Source of the DNA: Streptomyces turgidiscabies Car8
GTDB taxonomy: Bacteria > Actinomycetota > Actinomycetes > Streptomycetales > Streptomycetaceae
Assembly (NCBI RefSeq): GCF_000331005.1
Contig: NZ_AEJB01000630.1
Location: 1-49,267 of the forward strand
Direction: 5' to 3'
DNA length: 49,267 bases
The translations under genes and the position numbers were made by a program. Positions 44,597 through 49,267 of this stretch are shown here, piece by piece. The notes below the pieces were generated by a model. The model was given only the letters and a program-made list of their open reading frames with translations. It made no database searches and was not told the DNA's origin. The stretch's first letter is position 1. The number at the start of each line of letters is the position of its first letter.

Positions 44597-45790
44597 TTAC
44601 GCCAGCGCGTGCGGGACCCAGACGGCGGCGTGGAAAGGACCGTTGGCGGTGACCGGGTCGGCGGGCGGAAGTGCCGCGCTGCCCGCGACGACGCCACGGC
44701 GATTGACCTGCGTCGCGGAGGAGTTGAGACCGCCGAGGGAGGGCAGATAGGTGAACTCGCCGTTGCCGACGCGGGCGACGAAGGCGAAGGAGTTGGGCGC
44801 GAAGTTGTCACCCACCACGACGTTCCCGGCGAGCTGGTTGACCTCGGTGACACCACGCCCGGAACCGATCACGGCACTCGTGTGCGTCGTGAGGTCGAAC
44901 GAGCTGGACAGCAGGCCGTCGCCGCCGACCACCGTGGTCCCGCTGACCAACTGCGCGGTCAGGAAGCGGGACCCCAGGTCGGTGCGGACTCCGGTGCGCA
45001 GGTCGTAGGCGTATCCGGTCAAGCCGTTGGCGGCCGTCCGGGACTGACCGACCACGGTTGAACCGCTGACGTCGTTGGCCGTGCTGGAGCGTCCGCCGAG
45101 GGTGCCGAGGTCGGTCATCGACCCGGTACGCAGGCTGTAGGCGAAGCCGTGCAGGGTGGTGGCGGGCATGTCCGGCAGGGAGGAACTGCCCACGACGATC
45201 CCACCGCTGACGGCCGCCGCGGTGCTGGTGCCCGACGGTCCGGCGAGGCTGCCGAGATCGGTCATCGTCCGGGTGCGCAGGCTGTACGCGAAGGCGTGGG
45301 TCACCAGGTCGCCGGGCAGCGACGACGTCCCCACCACGGTGTCACCGCTGAGGCCGGTGATGTCGGTGCTGCTGCCGCCGAGAGTGCCGATGTCCACGAG
45401 CCGGTGGGTCCGGAGGTCGTAGGCGAATCCATGGGCGGGACCGCCGGCGGAGAGGCCTGACCTACCAACGACGTGGTTTCCCTCCACGTCCGTCGCCCGG
45501 CTGGAGCCACCCAGCGTGCCGAGATCGGTCATGGTGTGTCCGCGCAGGTCGTACGCGAAGGCGTGTTCGGCAGCGTCGCCGCTCGTCTGTGAACTCCCGA
45601 CCACCGTGTTGCCGTCGATGGCGGTCGCCTCGCTGCGGGTGCCACCCAGCGTGCCGAGGTCCCGCACGGTGTACTGCGCGGACCCCGCCCCCGGCTCGCC
45701 CGACGACACGTCAGCCCCGTACGCCGGACCGGCGCTCACGGCCAGCAGCCCCGCACCCACCAGAATCCAGGCACGTAAACGTATGCGCAT
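44597..45790 (-). CDS. secreted HAF-repeat protein, 397 aa
   Basis: A signal peptide (RIRLRAWILVGAGLLAVSAG, cleavage near PAYG-AD) precedes about eight repeats with (T/V)(D/R)LGTLGG followed by DVxGNxVVG and HAFAYDLRT, the HAF extracellular repeat. Examples are YTVRDLGTLGGTRSEATAID, HTMTDLGTLGGSSRATDVEG and GSMTDLGTLGGRSSTANDVS. Repeat spacing of about 40 residues suggests a beta-propeller. GGGGGG lies 5 bases before ATG 45790. Function unknown; likely a secreted or wall-bound surface protein. Confidence 0.88.
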   Translation of the reverse strand: MRIRLRAWILVGAGLLAVSAGPAYGADVSSGEPGAGSAQYTVRDLGTLGGTRSEATAIDGNTVVGSSQTSGDAAEHAFAYDLRGHTMTDLGTLGGSSRATDVEGNHVVGRSGLSAGGPAHGFAYDLRTHRLVDIGTLGGSSTDITGLSGDTVVGTSSLPGDLVTHAFAYSLRTRTMTDLGSLAGPSGTSTAAAVSGGIVVGSSSLPDMPATTLHGFAYSLRTGSMTDLGTLGGRSSTANDVSGSTVVGQSRTAANGLTGYAYDLRTGVRTDLGSRFLTAQLVSGTTVVGGDGLLSSSFDLTTHTSAVIGSGRGVTEVNQLAGNVVVGDNFAPNSFAFVARVGNGEFTYLPSLGGLNSSATQVNRRGVVAGSAALPPADPVTANGPFHAAVWVPHALA

Positions 45791-45901
45791 GATGCCCCCC
45801 TGAAACGGTCGACCGAAGACGAACACGGCTCGGCAGACCACTGCGCCCTCCCCAGGCACGGGCCGACCGGACGTCGCACAGCCTTCACTTCTACATCAGT
45901 T

Positions 45902-45928
45902 CTGACCGGCCAGACAGTGGCCGGTCAG
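45902..45928. terminator. inverted repeat, possible terminator or operator
   Basis: CTGACCGGCC and GGCCGGTCAG form a perfect 10-bp stem with a 7-base loop. It is about 110 bases upstream of the HAF gene and about 155 beyond the stop of the secreted gene at 46085, so it could end that gene's transcript or act as an operator for the HAF gene. Confidence 0.5.
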
Positions 45929-46084
45929 CCACAGACCGTACGTACGCGGTGAGCCGGTCGGCGGAGTGGCGCCGGGGGGGGCGTCCGATCCCTGTGTCAG
46001 CGGTGCAGGACCGGCTCGCACGCTTTCGGCCAGGCCCTCCGGCGGGGGAAGCCGCTGGTCTCCTCCCTCGCCGTGGGCGTGGGA

Positions 46085-46615
46085 TCAGCAGCGCTTGCTG
46101 GAGTAACCCCCCACAGGGGCGGGGTCACCGGCGGCACGCACGGTGCCCGACCCCGCCGTGCACTCGTTCACTGTGCTGGTGCCGCTGGACCAGAACTCCT
46201 GGCCGTCGGTGTTCGTCCAGGAGTGCTTGCCGAGGACCTCGTCCTGGGAGTAGCTGTAGACAGCGGCGGTCACGTCGTAGTCTCCGACGGCGTCGCGGAA
46301 GCTCTGCCAGACCCAGACGTAGCCGTAGTTCTTGGCACAGGACGGCGAGTAGAACTGCTTGACGGACGCGGCGGTCTTGCCCCCACGGGTGATGTAGCCG
46401 GTGGAGCCGATCTGATAGGCGTCCGCGCACACCCCGGCCGCCCTGGCCCGCAGACTCGCCGGGTTGCCGTCGGCGGACGGCGCGGTGGAGGCCGCCGCAG
46501 TGGTGGTGCGGGCGGTCGGTGCGGGCGCCGGGCCGGTTCCGGCGGTGGCGATGCCGGCCGGAATGAGAGCGAAGGCGCAGGCCAGTGCCGCAGTGGTGCT
46601 CTTGAGATGACGCAT
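46085..46615 (-). CDS. secreted Cys-containing protein, DUF2690-like, 176 aa
   Basis: The signal peptide (KSTTAALACAFALIPAGIAT) ends near TAG-TG. A Pro/Thr/Ala-rich spacer (to about 50) precedes a domain with Cys in AAGVCADAY, FYSPSCAKNYGYVWVWQSF, STVNECTAG and a terminal YSSKRC. The YSPSC-x-N-x-VW pattern resembles DUF2690, a family of small exported actinobacterial proteins. AGGGGGA lies upstream of ATG 46615. Four Cys could form two disulfides. Function unknown. Divergent from the RNase J gene. Confidence 0.75.
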   Translation of the reverse strand: MRHLKSTTAALACAFALIPAGIATAGTGPAPAPTARTTTAAASTAPSADGNPASLRARAAGVCADAYQIGSTGYITRGGKTAASVKQFYSPSCAKNYGYVWVWQSFRDAVGDYDVTAAVYSYSQDEVLGKHSWTNTDGQEFWSSGTSTVNECTAGSGTVRAAGDPAPVGGYSSKRC

Positions 46616-46925
46616 GTGGTGGTTCCCCCTGCTCGTCGTGGTTGAGCCACGTGTCGTGACCGGTGTCATGACACGTGCTGAGACGTGCTCCGAAGCGGGA
46701 GACGCCGAAAGGCGTGCGTGGTCAGCGCAGGTCCCCGTGGCACGAAGCGGCCACCTCCGGATTCCCCGGAACACTTCGGACACAAGGTGCGACCCCTTGG
46801 CCCCGCAAAGGGTTGTACGGCAGCTCTCCCGCACCTCGTGACGGCACCGCCGCCGGGCCGCATCGTGGTGAGAGATCACCGGGGCAATGGATCAACCTGT
46901 CCCCCGCTCCGGGTACCGTCAGGGT
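46616..46925. promoter_or_regulatory. divergent intergenic region
   Basis: 310 bases between the secreted-protein gene (minus) and the RNase J gene (plus). Promoters of both must lie here. I see no well-formed operator. The plus-strand frame is open back to 46887, but the family's start corresponds to ATG 46926. Confidence 0.4.
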
Positions 46926-48611
46926 ATGAGTCATCCGCATCCCGACCTGAAAGCCGCCCCGCCCCTTCCCGAGGGAGGGCTGCGGGTCATTGCCCTGGGC
47001 GGCCTGGGTGAGATCGGCCGCAACATGACCGTCTTCGAGCACGCCGGCAAACTGCTCATCGTCGACTGCGGCGTGCTGTTCCCCGAGGAGACCCAGCCCG
47101 GTGTGGACGTGATCCTGCCGGACTTCACCTCGATCCGGGACCGGCTGGACGACATCGTGGCCATCGTGCTCACCCACGGCCACGAGGATCACATCGGCGG
47201 CGTACCGTACCTGCTGCGTGAGCGGTCCGACATCCCCGTCGTCGGTTCCAAGCTGACGCTGGCCTTCCTGGAGGCCAAGCTCAAGGAACACGGCATCCGC
47301 CCGCGCACAGTGCGCGTGCGCGAGAACGACCGGCGTGGCTTCGGGCCCTTCAACTGCGAGTTCGTGGCGGTCAACCACTCCATCCCGGACAGTCTCGCGG
47401 TCGCGATCCGCACCCGCGCCGGGATGGTGCTGCACACCGGCGACTTCAAGATGGACCAGTTCCCTCTCGACGAGCGCATCACCGACCTGCGTGCCTTCGC
47501 CCGCCTCGGAGAGGAGGGCGTCGACCTGTTCCTCACCGACTCCACCAACGCCGAGGTACCCGGCTTCACGACCTCCGAGCGTGAACTGAACCCGGCGATC
47601 GAGCAGGTGATGCGCACCGCGCCGCGCCGCGTCATCGTGTCCAGCTTCGCCAGCCATGTGCACCGCATCCAGCAGGTCCTGGACGCCGCCCACCAGCACG
47701 GCCGCAAGGTCGCCTTCGTCGGCCGCTCCATGGTGCGCAACATGGGCATCGCCCGTGACCTGGGCTACCTGAAGGTTCCGTCCGGTCTGGTCGTGAGCAC
47801 GAAGGAGCTGGAGAAGCTCCCGGACCACAAGATCACGCTGGTGTGCACCGGTTCGCAGGGCGAGCCGATGGCCGCGCTGTCACGCATGGCCAACCGCGAC
47901 CACATGATCCGCATCGGCAAGGGCGACACCGTCCTGCTCGCCAGCTCCCTCATCCCCGGCAACGAGAACGCCATCTACCGGGTGATCAACGGCCTCACCC
48001 GTTGGGGCGCGCACGTGGTCCACAAGGGCAACGCCAAGGTGCACGTCTCCGGACACGCGAGCGCCGGTGAACTCGTCTACTGCTACAACATCGTCAAACC
48101 CCGCAACGTCATGCCTGTGCACGGCGAATGGCGTCACCTGCGGGCCAACGGTGACCTCGCCATCCGTACCGGAGTCGATCCCGAGCGGGTCGTCATCGCC
48201 GAGGACGGGGTCGTCGTCGACCTCGTCGACGGGCGTGCCTCCATCACCGGCAAGGTGCCCGCGGGCAACGTCTATGTGGACGGCATGGAAGTCGGCGGCG
48301 CCACCGAGGCCTCCCTCAAGGACCGTCTGACCCTTGCCGAGGAGGGCGTCGTCACGGTCGTGGCCATCGTCGACGCCGACACCGGCGCCCTGGCCGAAAC
48401 CCCGGACTTCCTGGCCCGGGGCTTCGTCCACGACGACACCACCTTCGAGTCCGTCATCCCCGTCATCGAGAAGACTCTGGCCACCGCGGCCCAGGAAGGT
48501 ATCGGGGACGCACACCAGCTCGAAAAGCTAATCGCCCGCGCGGTGGCGAACTGGGCCTTCCGCACCCACCGCCGCAAGCCTCTCATCATCCCCGTCATCA
48601 TCGACGCCTGA
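46926..48611 (+). CDS. rnj: ribonuclease J
   Basis: A 561-aa metallo-beta-lactamase-fold RNase. The N terminus MSHPHPDLKAAPPLPEGGLR and LGGLGEIGRNMTVFE is the usual actinobacterial RNase J start. The zinc site is THGHEDHIGG (84-89 HGHEDH), with GDFKMDQ and further His/Asp downstream (VNHSIPDS, SGHASAGE, PVHGEWRHL). The beta-CASP region (STNAEVPG, SFASHVHRIQQ) and a C-terminal dimerisation domain complete it. It processes RNA 5'-exonucleolytically and endonucleolytically in the degradosome. The start has only a weak ribosome site (AGGG close to ATG). In many Streptomyces rnj follows dapA, and here it does not, so this may be a second copy. An intrinsic terminator follows. Confidence 0.95.
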   Translation: MSHPHPDLKAAPPLPEGGLRVIALGGLGEIGRNMTVFEHAGKLLIVDCGVLFPEETQPGVDVILPDFTSIRDRLDDIVAIVLTHGHEDHIGGVPYLLRERSDIPVVGSKLTLAFLEAKLKEHGIRPRTVRVRENDRRGFGPFNCEFVAVNHSIPDSLAVAIRTRAGMVLHTGDFKMDQFPLDERITDLRAFARLGEEGVDLFLTDSTNAEVPGFTTSERELNPAIEQVMRTAPRRVIVSSFASHVHRIQQVLDAAHQHGRKVAFVGRSMVRNMGIARDLGYLKVPSGLVVSTKELEKLPDHKITLVCTGSQGEPMAALSRMANRDHMIRIGKGDTVLLASSLIPGNENAIYRVINGLTRWGAHVVHKGNAKVHVSGHASAGELVYCYNIVKPRNVMPVHGEWRHLRANGDLAIRTGVDPERVVIAEDGVVVDLVDGRASITGKVPAGNVYVDGMEVGGATEASLKDRLTLAEEGVVTVVAIVDADTGALAETPDFLARGFVHDDTTFESVIPVIEKTLATAAQEGIGDAHQLEKLIARAVANWAFRTHRRKPLIIPVIIDA

Positions 48612-48630
48612 GCCACAGCCCGGCAGTTCC

Positions 48631-48664
48631 GTCCCCGGTTCCGGTCACAGCCGGACCCGGGGAC
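48631..48664 (+). terminator. terminator of the RNase J gene
   Basis: GTCCCCGGTTCCGG (48631-48644) pairs with CCGGACCCGGGGAC (48651-48664), one mismatch, 6-base loop, 19 bases beyond the stop codon. Confidence 0.75.
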
Positions 48665-48929
48665 ACATCCAGGCCGACGGTTCCCGCCTCTCCGCGACGT
48701 GCCGTAGTCCGTCGTCCCCGCACCCGACGCGTCAAGTTCCGCGATCCTCACCGTTTCTGAGCCCTGGCCAACTGCCGCGGCCCGGTTCAGGAGCCCGCAG
48801 TGCCCGCATCCGTGTCCGCCGACACGCGCACTCCGGTCAGAAACTTCCTTTACCGGGACTGATCGTCCGCTATCCCCGATGATGGGGACTGCCTGACGCA
48901 ACGGATCAAGGAACACGGGGAGTACGCAC
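48665..48929. other. intergenic, no gene
   Basis: 265 bases between the RNase J terminator and the partial gene at 48930. It contains the latter's promoter presumably; nothing else recognised. Confidence 0.4.
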
Positions 48930-49267
48930 ATGGCAGTGGAGGCCGGCACTCAGCAGGACGAGCGCGTCGCGGGGCGGGTGTGGACGGTGCGTCTGGACCC
49001 GGACGGCCGCCCTGCCGCCGGCGCGGTCCGGCTCTCCTGCTCCCGCCAGACCTGCGCCGATCAACGTCTTCCCGGCGGCGCCGCCACGGGACGCAAGGCC
49101 GCCGTCGAACACATCAACATGCACCTGGCCCACGTCCGCTCGGGCGGCGGGCCGCGCGCCGAGGCATGGTGCGCCTGCCGTGCCGCCGACTGTGCCTGGC
49201 ACACCCCCGACCCCACCGCCGTACCGCGCGGCGGGGCGCGGTCGGCACCGGGGCCGGGGCGGTGCGG
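48930..49267 (+). CDS. partial Cys/His-containing hypothetical protein (continues past the window)
   Basis: GGGGAG lies 7 bases before ATG 48930, and the frame is open for 112 codons to the window end. It reads AVEAGTQQDERVAGRVWTVR, then LSCSRQTCADQRLPGG, KAAVEHINMHLAHVRSGGG and WCACRAADCAWHTP. Spaced Cys and His residues (C-x4-C, H-x3-H-x2-H, C-x-C-x4-C) hint at metal binding, perhaps a zinc-ribbon-like fold. The family is unrecognised and the C-terminal part is missing. Confidence 0.7.
   Translation, partial: MAVEAGTQQDERVAGRVWTVRLDPDGRPAAGAVRLSCSRQTCADQRLPGGAATGRKAAVEHINMHLAHVRSGGGPRAEAWCACRAADCAWHTPDPTAVPRGGARSAPGPGRC

Noticed and set aside
45902..45928. Attachment site or transposon end
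   Set aside because: The short perfect stem-loop lies alone with no matching copy nearby; a terminator or operator is simpler.

Overview
The window looks like a chromosome-arm (accessory) segment of a Streptomyces or close relative. GC is very high with strong G/C bias at third codon positions, ribosome binding sites are AGGAG-like, many starts are GTG, and there are many lipoproteins and small secreted proteins plus a dense graveyard of actinobacterial transposase remnants. I saw no tRNA, rRNA or CRISPR array. All functions are assigned by reading the sequence and from knowledge of the families, without database searches.

Left part (1-4850): a possibly broken hypothetical gene, then a DesK/NarL-type two-component pair (histidine kinase 1614-3578 with a rare TTA codon, response regulator 934-1617, 4-base overlap). 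Divergent from them are a single-domain PLAT protein and a lipoprotein with a carboxypeptidase-regulatory-like domain. The stretch 4850-21200 is an insertion-sequence graveyard. It holds remnants that resemble IS1380, IS1182, IS5, IS4, IS982 and IS110 families, a pentapeptide-family fragment and a possible Ku N-terminal scrap. Intact genes lie between them: two small secreted peptidase-inhibitor-like (I36) genes, one of them frameshifted, that share an identical 16-base palindromic upstream site; an esterase; a remarkable secreted cutinase plus NlpC/P60 plus four-repeat protein; and a divergent pair of hypotheticals. The IS4-type element (about 14650-17683) is itself split by a 1568-bp IS982-type element (15176-16743). 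That insertion has 19-bp terminal inverted repeats and a CTAG target duplication, and it carries a lipoprotein passenger gene. Removing it restores the interrupted reading frame exactly.

Middle (19832-23114): two divergent peptidoglycan hydrolases without signal peptides (a lysozyme-like protein and a PGRP-type amidase), each ending in a peptidoglycan-binding module, followed by a CYTH-like protein.

Core of interest (23373-36982): a tight minus-strand cluster in transcription order of a nuclease-like (SNase-fold) protein, a WD40-type beta-propeller, a 965-aa DUF6603 protein, an 829-aa protein (one-base frameshift near its end) and a 1968-aa giant protein. Gaps are +6, -4 and +29 bases between the last four. 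None of these has a signal peptide or membrane span that I can see, and I know of no established function. This is the best candidate in the window for an undescribed multi-protein system.

Right part (38018-49267): a SAM methyltransferase with a four-copy 8-base repeat upstream, a LolA/LppX-like lipoprotein, a translationally coupled phytanoyl-CoA-dioxygenase-like gene and small partner, a VOC protein, a hypothetical, a secreted WNGRTW-repeat propeller, an HAF-repeat secreted protein, a Cys-rich secreted protein, an RNase J gene, and the start of a Cys/His-rich protein cut by the window end.
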